Below are positions 1 through 8,366 of a stretch of DNA of 34,241 bases, one piece after another. A program made the position numbers and the translations under genes. Numbering within the stretch: position 1 is the stretch's first letter; the number at the start of each line of letters is the position of its first letter. The DNA comes from an uncultured Oscillibacter sp. GTDB lineage: Bacteria; Bacillota; Clostridia; Oscillospirales; Oscillospiraceae. Where the stretch lies: the NCBI GenBank assembly GCA_900770295.1, contig CAAGJQ010000090.1:1-34241 (forward strand). The letters run 5' to 3'. Under the pieces are notes generated by a model. That model ran no database searches and had not been told where the DNA came from. It saw only the letters and a list, made by a program, of their open reading frames with translations.

Positions 1-1646
1 AGCTGGTGTTCAATCCCACCAGCGAGCAGCGGAAGGTCTCCGACCTGGACGTCACCGTGGTCTCCACCGGCAAGAAGGTGGTCATGATCGAGGCCGGCGC
101 CAACGAGGTCCCCAACGACGTCATGTTCGAGGCCATCAAGCAGGCCCACGAGGAGAACCAGAAGCAGATCGCCCTCATCAACCAGATGGTGGCCGAAATC
201 GGCAAGCCCAAGTTCGACTATCCCCACGCCGCCTTCGACCAGGAGCTGTTCGATGACATCGTCGCCAATTTCATGGACGAGGCTAAGGCCGCTATGGACA
301 CCGACGACAAGAATGTCCGGGAGGCCCGTTGGAACGCCATGATCGAGAAGTGGCACGAGAAGTATCTGGACACCCATCCCGATATGGACCAGTATCTGGA
401 GGAGATCACCTATAAGTTCCAGAAGAAGATCGTCAAGGCCTGGCTGCTGGAGGGCCATCGCGTGGACGGCCGCCAGAAGAACGAGATCCGCCCCCTGGCC
501 GCCGAGGTGGGCGTGCTGCCCCGGGTCCACGGCTCCGGCCTGTTCACCCGCGGCCAGACCCAGGTCCTGTCCGTCGCCACGCTGGACACCCTGTCCGCCA
601 ACCAGAAGCTGGACACCATCTGGGAAGAGACCGAGAAGCGCTATATGCACCACTACAACTTCCCCGGCTACTCCGTCGGCGAGGCCAAGCCCGCCCGTTC
701 CCCCGGCCGCCGCGAGATCGGTCACGGCGCTCTGGCCGAGCGCGCCCTGCTGCCCGTGATTCCCTCCGTGGAGGAGTTCCCCTACGCCATCCGCGTGGTG
801 TCTGAGGTCGTCTCCTCCAACGGCTCCACCTCCCAGGGCTCCATCTGCGGCTCCACTCTGGCTCTGATGGACGCCGGCGTGCCCATCAAGGCCCCCGTGG
901 CCGGCATCTCCTGCGGCCTGATCCAGGACGACGACGGCTCCTTCACCACCTTCATCGACATCCAGGGCGTGGAGGACTTCCACGGCGAGATGGACTTCAA
1001 GGTGGCCGGCACCAAGAAGGGCATCACCGCCATCCAGATGGACCTGAAGAACGACGGCCTGACCATGGAGATCATCCGGAACGCCCTGGACATCACCTAC
1101 GACGCCCGGTGCCAGATCCTGGACCAGATCATGCTGCCCTGCATCGCCGAGCCCCGGAAGGAAGTTTCCAAGTACGCGCCCAAGATGCTGACCATGCACA
1201 TCGATCCCTCCAAGATCCGCGAGGTCATCGGCTCCGGCGGCAAGGTCATCCAGAAGATCGTGGCCGACACCGGCGCCAAGATCGACATCAACGACGACGG
1301 CTCCATCTTCATCTCCGGCGTGGACGCCGCCTCCTGCGACGCCGCCAAGAAGTGCATCGACGACATCGTGTTCGTCCCCGAGGTGGGCGCTCTGTACTAC
1401 GGCCGTGTGGTCCGCCTGATGACCTTCGGCGCCTTCGTGGAGCTGGCCCCCGGCAAGGACGGCCTGGTGCACATCTCCAAGCTGGCCGACCACCGCATCG
1501 AAAAGGTGGAGGACGCCTGCAAGATCGGCGACATGATGTGGGTCAAGGTCACCGACATCGACGAGAAGGGCCGTGTGAACCTGAGCCACAAGGACGCCAT
1601 GCGCGAGATCAAGGCCAAAGAGGCCGCCGGTGAGCGCATCAAGTAA
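1..1646 (+). CDS. pnp: Polyribonucleotide nucleotidyltransferase (PNPase), 5'-truncated by the window edge
   Basis: Phosphorolytic 3'-5' exoribonuclease of RNA turnover. The reading frame is open from the first complete codon at base 3, and about 547 of the usual ~700 residues are present, so roughly the first 150 residues (most of the first RNase PH domain) lie outside the window. Visible in order are the end of RNase PH 1, the all-helical linker, the second RNase PH domain (starting near VDGRQKNEIRPL, with the active-site stretch GEMDFKVAGTKKG), a KH domain with its GSGGK loop (IGSGGKVIQKI) and a C-terminal S1 domain (YYGRVVRLMTFGAFVEL). The GTG at base 6 is internal, not a start. Codon choice is extremely C/G-ending, as expected of a highly expressed gene. 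It is followed by an intrinsic terminator. Confidence 0.97.
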   Translation, partial: LVFNPTSEQRKVSDLDVTVVSTGKKVVMIEAGANEVPNDVMFEAIKQAHEENQKQIALINQMVAEIGKPKFDYPHAAFDQELFDDIVANFMDEAKAAMDTDDKNVREARWNAMIEKWHEKYLDTHPDMDQYLEEITYKFQKKIVKAWLLEGHRVDGRQKNEIRPLAAEVGVLPRVHGSGLFTRGQTQVLSVATLDTLSANQKLDTIWEETEKRYMHHYNFPGYSVGEAKPARSPGRREIGHGALAERALLPVIPSVEEFPYAIRVVSEVVSSNGSTSQGSICGSTLALMDAGVPIKAPVAGISCGLIQDDDGSFTTFIDIQGVEDFHGEMDFKVAGTKKGITAIQMDLKNDGLTMEIIRNALDITYDARCQILDQIMLPCIAEPRKEVSKYAPKMLTMHIDPSKIREVIGSGGKVIQKIVADTGAKIDINDDGSIFISGVDAASCDAAKKCIDDIVFVPEVGALYYGRVVRLMTFGAFVELAPGKDGLVHISKLADHRIEKVEDACKIGDMMWVKVTDIDEKGRVNLSHKDAMREIKAKEAAGERIK

Positions 1647-1664
1647 TATTTCCCCAAGTGTTTC

Positions 1665-1698
1665 AGCGGGGCGGGCCAGGGTCCGCTCCGCTTTTCTT
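1665..1698 (+). terminator. Intrinsic terminator of pnp
   Basis: An 11-bp stem (1665-1675 with 1682-1692, two G-U pairs) closes a 6-nt loop and is followed directly by TTTTCTT. It lies 18 nt after the pnp stop. Confidence 0.75.
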
Positions 1699-1752
1699 GA
1701 TTTCCCGCCCGCTTTTGCCCCGCCGTTCGTTGCAGGAAGAAGGACTGATGAA

Positions 1753-2208
1753 ATGCATATACGTCTCTATCGAACCGCAGACTGTCCGGCCCTGCTGGCC
1801 CTGTTTTACGGCACGGTCCACACCGTCTGCGCCGGGGACTACTCCCCCGCCCAGCTGGACGCCTGGGCGCCTGCGAAGCCGGATGAATCCGCCTGGGACG
1901 CGTCCCTCCGGAGCCGCACCACTCTGCTGGCGGAGGAGGGCAGAAACATTCTGGGCTTCGGGAATATCGGCCCCGACGGGTATCTGGACCTGCTGTATGT
2001 CCACAGGGACCACCAGCGCCGGGGCGTTGCCTCGGTGCTCTGTGATTTTCTGGAGACCCTGTATCCCGTGGACCAGGTGACAGTCCACGCCTCCGAGACC
2101 GCCCGGCCCTTCTTTGCGCAGCGGGGCTACCGCCTTCTGCGGCCCCAGCAGGTGGAGCGCCGGGGCCAGGTTCTGACCAATTACGTGATGGAAAAGGAGC
2201 TGATCTGA
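1753..2208 (+). CDS. GNAT-family N-acetyltransferase, YafP-like
   Basis: A 151-residue acetyltransferase with a single GNAT domain. The acetyl-CoA-binding motif A is seen as LLYVHRDHQRRGVASVL (Q/RxxGxA/G type), followed by the late-domain pattern VHASETARPFFAQRGYR. Overall layout, including YSPAQLDAW near residue 35 and the ending VERRGQVLTNYVM, resembles E. coli YafP; the substrate is unknown. The start at 1753 is chosen because the AGGAAGAAGGA ribosome site at 1734-1744 precedes it at normal spacing and the protein then begins with the usual GNAT strand (IRLYRTADC). Earlier in-frame codons from 1630 would overlap the pnp end and terminator. The stop codon abuts the mnmE ATG, so the two genes are probably co-transcribed. 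Confidence 0.85.
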   Translation: MHIRLYRTADCPALLALFYGTVHTVCAGDYSPAQLDAWAPAKPDESAWDASLRSRTTLLAEEGRNILGFGNIGPDGYLDLLYVHRDHQRRGVASVLCDFLETLYPVDQVTVHASETARPFFAQRGYRLLRPQQVERRGQVLTNYVMEKELI

Positions 2209-3591
2209 ATGGATGTCATCGCCGCCATCGCCACCGGCGGGAACCCCACCGCCATCGGCATCGTCCGGGTGTCCGGCGAGGGGTGCTTCGCTCTGTGCGA
2301 AAAGGTTTTCCGCGCCGTGAACGGCAGGCCGTTTGCGGACCAGGACGCCCGCAAAATGGTATATGGTGAGGTGCTGGACAGTCAGGACCGCGTTATCGAC
2401 CAGGGCCTCGCCGTCCGGTTCCCCGGCCCCAACAGCTACACCGGCGAGGACTCCGCCGAGTTCCACTGCCACGGCTCCCCCGTGGTGCTGCGGGAGCTGC
2501 TGGCCGCCCTGTTCGCCGCCGGGGCCCGGCAGGCCAAAGCCGGTGAGTTCACAAAACGGGCTTTCCTCAACGGCCGTCTGGACCTGACCCAGGCGGAGGC
2601 CGTGGTGGACCTCATCGACGCGGAGACCGCCGCCGCGGCCCGGAACGCCGCCGCCCAGCTCCAAGGCGGGCTCCGCCGGGTGCTGGAGCCCGTTCAGGAC
2701 GCCCTGCTGGACGTGACTTCCCGGTTCTACGCCGTGGTAGACTATCCGGACGAGGATATCGAAGATGTCCGGCCGGAGCAGATCGCGGAGGCCCTTCAGG
2801 CCGCCGATGACCGCCTGACGGCGCTGCTGGCCACCTGTCAGCGGGGGCAGGTGCTGAAATCCGGCGTGCGGACCGCCATCGTGGGGCGGCCCAACGCGGG
2901 CAAGTCCTCCCTGCTGAACGCCCTGGCGGGCTATGACCGGGCCATCGTCACCGACGTTCCCGGCACCACCCGGGACACAGTGGAGGAATCCGTCCTCTGC
3001 GGCGGCGTGCTGCTGCGGCTCATCGACACCGCCGGCATCCGGGACACGGAGGACATTGTGGAGCAGCTGGGCGTGGAGCGCAGCCGGCAGGCCCTGCGGA
3101 CGGCCGGTCTGGCCATCGTTCTGCTGGACGGCACGGCGGAGATCACCCAGGAGGACCTGGATATCCTGGCCCTGGCGCAGAACTGCCCCCGGCTCATCGT
3201 GGCCATGAGCAAGAGCGATCTGATGCCCGCCGGGCGCGGGCCTGTCCTCCAGATCAATGGGAACTGCCGGAGGCCGGACGCCTTCGTGACGCTCAGCTCC
3301 GTGGCCCCCGGCGGGCTGCACAGTCTGGAGAGCGCGGTGGCGCGGCTCTACCCCGCCGGAGAGTCCGGCGATGCGGGCAGTCTGCTGACGGACCAGCGGC
3401 AGGAGGAGGCCGCCCGCCGGGCGCGAGACGCCGTCCGCCGGGCCAAAGAGGCCCTGGAGAGCGGCCTGACCCCCGACGCGGTGCTGACCGACGCGGAGGA
3501 GGCCCTGGACGCCCTGGGCGAGCTGACGGGCCGCACAGCCAGGGACGAGATCGTCTCCCGCATCTTCTCCCGCTTCTGTGTCGGAAAATAA
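2209..3591 (+). CDS. mnmE: tRNA uridine-5-carboxymethylaminomethyl modification GTPase MnmE
   Basis: MnmE with MnmG installs the (carboxymethyl)aminomethyl group on wobble U34 of tRNAs. The 460-residue length is typical. An N-terminal folate-binding domain (IAAIATGGNPTAIGIVRVSG) is followed by the helical domain and an inserted G domain: G1 GRPNAGKSS at residues 226-234, G2 TTRDT, G3 DTAGIRD. The C-terminus is the conserved FCVGK, whose Cys is a family hallmark. The G4 motif reads SKSD instead of the usual NKxD. The ATG directly follows the stop of the acetyltransferase gene. The usual partner mnmG is not next to it, and rsmG is 24.5 kb downstream, so the classical mnmE-mnmG-rsmG cluster is split here. 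No clear terminator follows. Confidence 0.97.
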   Translation: MDVIAAIATGGNPTAIGIVRVSGEGCFALCEKVFRAVNGRPFADQDARKMVYGEVLDSQDRVIDQGLAVRFPGPNSYTGEDSAEFHCHGSPVVLRELLAALFAAGARQAKAGEFTKRAFLNGRLDLTQAEAVVDLIDAETAAAARNAAAQLQGGLRRVLEPVQDALLDVTSRFYAVVDYPDEDIEDVRPEQIAEALQAADDRLTALLATCQRGQVLKSGVRTAIVGRPNAGKSSLLNALAGYDRAIVTDVPGTTRDTVEESVLCGGVLLRLIDTAGIRDTEDIVEQLGVERSRQALRTAGLAIVLLDGTAEITQEDLDILALAQNCPRLIVAMSKSDLMPAGRGPVLQINGNCRRPDAFVTLSSVAPGGLHSLESAVARLYPAGESGDAGSLLTDQRQEEAARRARDAVRRAKEALESGLTPDAVLTDAEEALDALGELTGRTARDEIVSRIFSRFCVGK

Positions 3592-3674
3592 CCTCTTTCC
3601 TGTTTTTTCCGCTTTTTCCCCGCCGCAGTTTAAAATTTTTGCGAAAATATCATTTTAATTTCCAGAAAACGCGG

Positions 3675-3703
3675 TTTACAAAATCACATTGGAGTGGTAC
3701 ACT
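3675..3703 (+). promoter_or_regulatory. Sigma-A type promoter of the DUF1836-degV(-prmA) operon
   Basis: TTTACA (3675-3680), a 17-bp spacer and TACACT (3698-3703), followed 43 nt later by the DUF1836 start codon. Both boxes match the consensus at five or four of six positions, with ideal spacing. The region is more AT-rich than its surroundings. Confidence 0.7.
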
Positions 3704-3746
3704 TCCTAACGAGCGATGATTTATCTGGAAATGGAGGAACCTGTCA

Positions 3747-4325
3747 ATGTCTGATTTGACCGATCTGCAGGAGCGGCTGCAGACTCAGCGCCCTGTGGAA
3801 TGGGAACAACTGCCGGATTTTGCCCTGTATATGGATCAGGTGCTGTCCTATATGGACCGCCAGTTCATCCGTTTTGACGAAGACGATACTCTGACCGCCG
3901 CCATGGTGAATAACTACACAAAAAGCGGCCTGGTGCCCCGGGCCGAGGGTAAGAAGTACAGCCGGGAGCATTTGGCCTATCTCACCGCCATCTGTATTCT
4001 GAAGCGGGTCATGTCCACCCGGGACATGGATCTGCTGATCCACGAGGAGCTGCAGGGCAGCCACTCCGTGGAGAGCGGATACAAGGCCTTCTGCGCCAGT
4101 CTGGACAAGGCCCTGAACATCACCGTGGAGGAGATGGAGGCCCGTCCCGCCGACAGCTCTCTGGCGGATGCCGCCATCCACTTCGCCCTGCTGAGCTACG
4201 CGGCGGGGGTGGCCAGCAGCCGGTATGTGGCGCTACTGCGCCAACAGAAGGAGCAGTCCGGCGAACTGCCGGCCAAGGGAAAAAGCAAGGGTAAAAAGGA
4301 AAAGGAGCGTGAGGAACATGCGTGA
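3747..4325 (+). CDS. DUF1836 domain-containing protein
   Basis: A 192-residue cytoplasmic protein. Residues about 20-125 match the DUF1836 pattern known from Firmicutes (DQVLSYMDRQFIRF, then LTAAMVNNYTKSGLVPR, then YSREHLAYLTAICILKRV). That region resembles a winged-helix/MerR-like DNA-binding fold, so a regulatory role is plausible but unproven. The C-terminus is Lys/Glu-rich. GGAGG at 3733-3737 supports the ATG at 3747. The gene overlaps the following degV gene by 8 nt, which suggests translational coupling and a shared function; DUF1836 genes often sit next to degV or hemolysin-III genes. Function unknown. Confidence 0.85.
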   Translation: MSDLTDLQERLQTQRPVEWEQLPDFALYMDQVLSYMDRQFIRFDEDDTLTAAMVNNYTKSGLVPRAEGKKYSREHLAYLTAICILKRVMSTRDMDLLIHEELQGSHSVESGYKAFCASLDKALNITVEEMEARPADSSLADAAIHFALLSYAAGVASSRYVALLRQQKEQSGELPAKGKSKGKKEKEREEHA

Positions 4326-5190
4326 TTATGTGATTTTGACAGACAGCTGCTGTGATCTGACCGCTGGCATGGCGGAGGAACTGGGCCTGGAGGTCCTGCC
4401 TCTGAGTCTGGAGATGAGCGGCGCTACCTATTATAACTATCTGGACGGCCGGGACATCGGCTTCCGGGACTTCTACGCCCGTGTCCGCAACGGAGAGACC
4501 GCCACCACCTCCGCGATCAGCGTGGGGGCCTTTGAAGAGAAAATGCGGGGCATCCTGCAAAGTGGAAAAGACATTCTGTGCATTGCCTTCTCCTCCGCCC
4601 TGTCCACCACCTATCAGTCCGCCGTCATTGCCGCCGGGGAGCTGCAGAGCGAGTTCCCCGATGCCAAGGTCCGTGTGGTGGACTCCCTGTGCGCCTCTCT
4701 GGGCCAGGGGCTGCTGGTGTATCTCTGTGCCCGGGAGAAGAAGGCCGGCAAGACGCTGGAGGAGGTCCACGCCTTTGCCGAGGAGACCAAGGGCAAGGTC
4801 TGCCACTGGTTCACCGTGGACGATCTGAACCATCTGAAGCGGGGCGGCCGTATCAGCGCCGCCACGGCGCTGTTCGGCACCATGCTGTCCATCAAGCCCG
4901 TCATGCATGTGGATGACACCGGCCATCTCACCGCCGTCAGCAAGGCCCGGGGCCGGAAGGCCTCCCTGCTGGCCCTGGTGGACCAGATGGAGAAGACCGC
5001 CATCGACCCCCAGCACCAGACCGTCTTCATCAGCCACGGTGACTGCGAAGCCGACGCCCGCTTCGTGGCGGAGGAGGTCACCCGCCGCTTCGGCGTGACG
5101 GATATCCACATCAACTACGTGGGTCCGGTCATCGGCAACCACTCCGGTCCCGGCACCATGGCGCTGTTCTTCCTGGGCGCCCAGCGCTGA
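4318..5190 (+). CDS. DegV family protein (fatty-acid-binding, FakB-like)
   Basis: A 290-residue DegV-fold protein. Family members bind a fatty acid and, as FakB, present it to the FakA kinase for phospholipid synthesis. Family signatures are visible: the N-terminal VILTDSCCDL, TTSAISVGAFEE around residue 62, SSALSTTYQSA around residue 95, LKRGGRIS around residue 175 and the C-terminal GPVIGNHSGPGTM lipid-head pocket. The start at 4318 is chosen because it begins the family's usual MRDYVILTDS; the longer frame from 4225 would bury it behind 31 basic residues lying inside the upstream gene. No fakA lies in the window, so the partner must be elsewhere. Confidence 0.93.
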   Translation: MRDYVILTDSCCDLTAGMAEELGLEVLPLSLEMSGATYYNYLDGRDIGFRDFYARVRNGETATTSAISVGAFEEKMRGILQSGKDILCIAFSSALSTTYQSAVIAAGELQSEFPDAKVRVVDSLCASLGQGLLVYLCAREKKAGKTLEEVHAFAEETKGKVCHWFTVDDLNHLKRGGRISAATALFGTMLSIKPVMHVDDTGHLTAVSKARGRKASLLALVDQMEKTAIDPQHQTVFISHGDCEADARFVAEEVTRRFGVTDIHINYVGPVIGNHSGPGTMALFFLGAQR

Positions 5191-5196
5191 CCCCCC

Positions 5197-5219
5197 GCTC
5201 CCCCGCACAGCGGGGGAGC
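5197..5219. repeat. Perfect 10-bp hairpin between degV and prmA
   Basis: GCTCCCCCGC (5197-5206) pairs perfectly with GCGGGGGAGC (5210-5219) around a 3-nt loop, just after the degV stop. No T-run follows on either strand, so it is not a standard intrinsic terminator. It may be an mRNA-stabilising or attenuating stem, or part of a dispersed GC-rich repeat. A smaller hairpin, CCGCC/GGCGG, lies at 5259-5271 before the prmA ribosome site. Confidence 0.6.
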
Positions 5220-5288
5220 CGCCGCGGTGGGCAGGGGCCCGGACACAGATGAAAAATCCCGCCTTGGGCGGAACTTCGAGAGGTACAT

Positions 5289-6263
5289 ATGAACTGGCTG
5301 GAACTGCACATTGATACCACCCACGCCGGGCTGGAGCCGGTGGAGACGCTGCTCTCCTCCCTGGGCATCGACGGCGTGGTCATTGACGACGAGACCGAAT
5401 TCCAGGACTTTCTGGAAAACAACCATCAGTACTGGGACTACGTGGACGAGGACCTGGAAAAGCAGATGCAGGGCAAGTCCCGTGTCACCTTTTATCTGCA
5501 GGCGGACGAAGAGGGCTTCGCCAAAATGGGCGAGGTCCGTATTGCCCTGGAAAACCTGAAAAAGACCGCCCAGGGCTGCGGCACCCTGCTGATGACCATG
5601 GACAGTTTGCAGGACGCCGACTGGGAGAACAACTGGAAGCAGTACTACAAGCCCATGGAGATCGGCGAGCGGCTGCTGGTCATCCCCCAGTGGGAGCAGG
5701 AGGACCCCAAGGTCCGCAAGGCTCTGGAGGGTGGCCGGGTGCCCCTGATTTTGGAGCCGGGCCTGACGTTCGGCACCGGCAGCCACGCCACCACCCGCCT
5801 GTGCCTGACAGCGCTGGAACAAGCGGTGCGGGGCGGCGAAAAGGTGCTGGATCTGGGCTGCGGCAGCGGCATTTTGTCCATCGCGGCCCTGAAGCTGGGC
5901 GCCGGGTCCTCCCTGGCCGTGGATATCGACGACAAGTGCCTGGACGTAGCCTATGAAAACGCCGCCATGAACGGCATCGGCAGGGACACCTACACCGTGA
6001 AGGTGGGCGACATTCTCAGCGACGAGGCCCTCCGGGCCCAGATCGGCGGCGGCTACGACGTGGTGCTGGCCAACATCGTGGCGGACGTCATCATCGGTCT
6101 TGGCCCCATGGTCCGCTCCCTGCTCAGTGAAAACGGCGTCTTTCTCTGCTCCGGCATCATCGACACCCGGGCCGAGGAGGTGACGGGCAAGCTGCGCCAG
6201 GCCGGTCTGGAGATCCTGGACACCCGCAGCAGCGAGGGCTGGTACGCCTACACCTGCCGCTGA
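5289..6263 (+). CDS. prmA: Ribosomal protein L11 methyltransferase PrmA
   Basis: SAM-dependent enzyme that trimethylates ribosomal protein L11. The 324-residue length is normal. The N-terminal substrate-recognition domain begins MNWLELHIDTTHAGLEPVE. The linker carries the family hallmark GLTFGTGSHATTRLCL. The Rossmann methyltransferase domain has motif I LDLGCGSGILSIAALKLGA near residues 187-205, the acidic DID after strand 2, and VLANIVADVI in the motif IV position. AGAGG at 5279-5283 supports the ATG at 5289. The gene probably belongs to the transcription unit starting upstream of DUF1836, with the hairpin at 5197-5219 in between. Confidence 0.95.
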   Translation: MNWLELHIDTTHAGLEPVETLLSSLGIDGVVIDDETEFQDFLENNHQYWDYVDEDLEKQMQGKSRVTFYLQADEEGFAKMGEVRIALENLKKTAQGCGTLLMTMDSLQDADWENNWKQYYKPMEIGERLLVIPQWEQEDPKVRKALEGGRVPLILEPGLTFGTGSHATTRLCLTALEQAVRGGEKVLDLGCGSGILSIAALKLGAGSSLAVDIDDKCLDVAYENAAMNGIGRDTYTVKVGDILSDEALRAQIGGGYDVVLANIVADVIIGLGPMVRSLLSENGVFLCSGIIDTRAEEVTGKLRQAGLEILDTRSSEGWYAYTCR

Positions 6264-6300
6264 CCCCGCTTTACCCTGACAGAAATCGAGGAACCCTCAT

Positions 6301-7287
6301 TTGCAAAAGCTCAATCAAATCAACGCCTTTATGGGAAAGCATTTTCCCTGGTTCGTTCTGTTCTGCGTATGCCTGGGCGTCCTTTTCCCGGATGTCTTTT
6401 CGCCGTTAAGCCATGTGGTCATGGGCCTGTTCGCCTTCATGACCTTTGCCAACAGTCTGGGCGGCGGATTCCGGGAGCTGGCCCGCATCGTCCTGCACCC
6501 CCTGCCGGCCCTGGTCACGCTGCTGATGCTCCATGCGGTCATGCCTCTTCTGGCCCTGGGGCTGGGCAATCTGCTGTTCCCCGACGCCCCGCTTTTCACC
6601 ATCGGGCTGGTGCTGGAATACTCGATCCCCACCGCTGTGGCCTCCCTGATGTGGGTTGGTATGTCCGGCGGCAACGCTCCGCTGTGTCTCTCCATCCTCC
6701 TGCTGGACACGCTCCTCTCCCCAGTGGTCATTCCCCTGTCCCTGAAGATCCTGGTGGGGTCCGTGGTGGAGATGGACACCGTGGGCATGATGAGTGATCT
6801 GTTGATCATGGTGGCGATTCCGGCCCTGATCGGGATGTCGCTGTATGAGGCCACCAGGGGCAAAATCGCCCGGACGCTGAAACCCGCGCTGGCGCCCTTT
6901 TCCAAGCTCACCCTGCTGGTCATTATCATCTCCAATGCCACCGGCTGTGCCTCCTTCCTGCGGAATCTGGACCGGACGCTGGTCCTGGTGATGGCAGCGG
7001 TATTTCTGCTGTGCCTGCTGGGGTTTTTTGCCGGTTACTGGGCGGCGAAGCTGATGAAGCAGGACTTTCCCACTGTGGAGACCATGTGTCTGAACACCGG
7101 CATGCGGAACATCAGCGCCGGCGCTGTGCTGGCCTCCCAGTACTTTCCGGCAGATGTCATGTTTCCCGTGGCGTTCACGCCTGTGTTCCTGCAGCTCACC
7201 ACCTCTCTCGTCGTCAAGGTTCTGATGGCCACGCCTTCGGCCAAAGCCTGGCGATCGAAGCAGGACGCAGCCAAGGAGAACACCTGA
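6301..7287 (+). CDS. Bile acid:sodium symporter (BASS) family transporter
   Basis: A 328-residue integral membrane protein with about nine or ten hydrophobic segments across most of its length. The C-terminal stretch NTGMRNISAGAVLASQYFPA is the conserved crossover region of the BASS/SBF family, and the first half carries the matching LVLEYSIPTAVASLMWVGMSGGN element. BASS members move organic anions (bile acids, pantoate, keto acids) with sodium; the substrate here cannot be told. The start is taken as TTG at 6301, preceded by GAGGA at 6288-6292 with 8-nt spacing. The alternative ATG at 6331 would remove part of the amphipathic lead-in to the first membrane segment. A strong terminator follows. 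Confidence 0.85.
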   Translation: MQKLNQINAFMGKHFPWFVLFCVCLGVLFPDVFSPLSHVVMGLFAFMTFANSLGGGFRELARIVLHPLPALVTLLMLHAVMPLLALGLGNLLFPDAPLFTIGLVLEYSIPTAVASLMWVGMSGGNAPLCLSILLLDTLLSPVVIPLSLKILVGSVVEMDTVGMMSDLLIMVAIPALIGMSLYEATRGKIARTLKPALAPFSKLTLLVIIISNATGCASFLRNLDRTLVLVMAAVFLLCLLGFFAGYWAAKLMKQDFPTVETMCLNTGMRNISAGAVLASQYFPADVMFPVAFTPVFLQLTTSLVVKVLMATPSAKAWRSKQDAAKENT

Positions 7288-7295
7288 ATTTTCTC

Positions 7296-7335
7296 CCCGT
7301 GCGCGGCATTTGCCGCGCACGGGTTCCTTTTTACA
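7296..7335 (+). terminator. Intrinsic terminator after the BASS transporter gene
   Basis: A 13-bp perfect GC-rich stem (7296-7308 with 7311-7323; the loop opens to four nt if the last A-T pair is open) followed by TTCCTTTTT. Confidence 0.85.
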
Positions 7336-7336
7336 T

Positions 7337-7366
7337 GAAAAGGCAGAGGGACCTCTCCCTCTGCCT
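7337..7366 (-). terminator. Probable terminator of the minus-strand methyltransferase gene
   Basis: An 11-bp perfect stem (7341-7351 with 7356-7366, loop CCTC) starts 5 nt past the stop codon on the minus strand. It is followed there by TTTTCATG, a short T-run, so termination may be incomplete. Confidence 0.6.
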
Positions 7367-7370
7367 CCCG

Positions 7371-8129
7371 TCAATCACTTTTTCTCGCTTTGATGCGGAT
7401 GCGCACATAGTCGATGATCCACTGCCCATCGACAAACAGCGTTTCCCGCAGGGCGTCCCTGGCCTCCTCCAGAATCTCCCGCTTTGTGCCGGCGTCCACT
7501 CCCTCGAAGGGCTTTTTCACAAACATGTTGATCCAGTCGATCAGGCCGTCCTCTGTTTTTTGAACGGTGGGCCGGTCAAACAGCGTGGCGTATTCCACCC
7601 GGAAGCCATGCTGTTCCAATAAAGACGCGTATGTGCCGATAGTCGGGAAGTAGAACACTCTCGGATAATCAAGGCCCCTTTTGCGGAAGCACCGCTCCAG
7701 CGTGGAATGGACCGCCTCCGCGCAGCCCTTTCCCCCGAATTCACACACCAGCTGCCCGCCCGGTTTCAGCTGGTCCGCAATATTCCGGAGCAGCCGATCC
7801 TGCTTTTCCCCGTCGATCCAGTGAAACACCGCATTGGAAAAGACGGCGTCCGCCTTTTCCTCCAGAGAGAATTCCGTGGCGTCCGCCTGCATGAACCGGA
7901 TGTCCGGATAGCTGGTGCCGGCGATGGAGAGCATGTCTCCGGAGGCGTCCACCCCCAGGACCCGGTACCCCTTTTCCCGGAGCTTTTCGGTCAGGGCGCC
8001 GTTGCCGCAGCCCAGATCCACCACCAGGCTTCCCTCCGGCGCATCCAGCAGGGACAGTACGTCCTCTCCATACCGGTGGACAAAGGAGAAGTTCTCCGTA
8101 TAATCCTTCGCGTTCCATATGATGTTCAT
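7371..8129 (-). CDS. Class I SAM-dependent methyltransferase (trans-aconitate methyltransferase-like)
   Basis: A 252-residue small-molecule-type methyltransferase. Motif I is VVDLGCGNGALTEKL near residues 35-50, followed by VLGVDASGDML (acidic residue that binds the SAM ribose), MQADATEF and the post-motif SNAVFHWIDG. The FHW pattern and the C-terminal helix (DGLIDWINMF) resemble Tam/UbiE-like methyltransferases; the real substrate is unknown. AAGGTGA ahead of the start on the minus strand is the ribosome site, and a good promoter lies 80 nt upstream (8210-8238). It is a single-gene unit, convergent with the BASS gene and divergent from the noc-like gene. Confidence 0.88.
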   Translation of the reverse strand: MNIIWNAKDYTENFSFVHRYGEDVLSLLDAPEGSLVVDLGCGNGALTEKLREKGYRVLGVDASGDMLSIAGTSYPDIRFMQADATEFSLEEKADAVFSNAVFHWIDGEKQDRLLRNIADQLKPGGQLVCEFGGKGCAEAVHSTLERCFRKRGLDYPRVFYFPTIGTYASLLEQHGFRVEYATLFDRPTVQKTEDGLIDWINMFVKKPFEGVDAGTKREILEEARDALRETLFVDGQWIIDYVRIRIKARKSD

Positions 8130-8209
8130 GTTCTTTCACCTTACCTTCGGCTTTGCATCCGTATCCGTGCCTTGCGGACCGGTTTTCCGGCGGGGCTTCC
8201 GCCAAAGTG

Positions 8210-8238
8210 ATTGTAGCATCCGCTTCTCCGGATGTAAA
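8210..8238 (-). promoter_or_regulatory. Sigma-A promoter of the methyltransferase gene, with an inverted repeat in the spacer
   Basis: On the minus strand TTTACA (8238-8233), exactly 17 bp, then TACAAT (8215-8210), with a TGC extended -10 element. The 6-bp inverted repeat CATCCG/CGGATG (8217-8222, 8229-8234) occupies the spacer and could be an operator. The promoter is strong by sequence; the operator is a guess. Confidence 0.75.
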
Positions 8239-8327
8239 TTTTTTCTTTCGTACCAGTCGGGGCAGAGAAACTTTTCTCTCCCGGTCCCTTTCGACAGATT
8301 CCATCCGACTTCTCTTCCGCGGGCCTG

Positions 8328-8333
8328 TACAAT
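8328..8333 (+). promoter_or_regulatory. Possible -10 element for the noc-like gene
   Basis: TACAAT 33 nt before the ATG at 8367, in the divergent intergenic region. No good -35 box at 16-18 bp was found (CCGACT at 17 bp), so this is weak. Confidence 0.3.
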
Positions 8334-8366
8334 GGAGAAAATCGGAATCAGACGGGAGGCGGTCCC

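Noticed and set aside
1663..3321. 552-codon minus-strand frame opposite the acetyltransferase gene and mnmE
   Set aside because: Antisense shadow; no ribosome site or recognisable motif.
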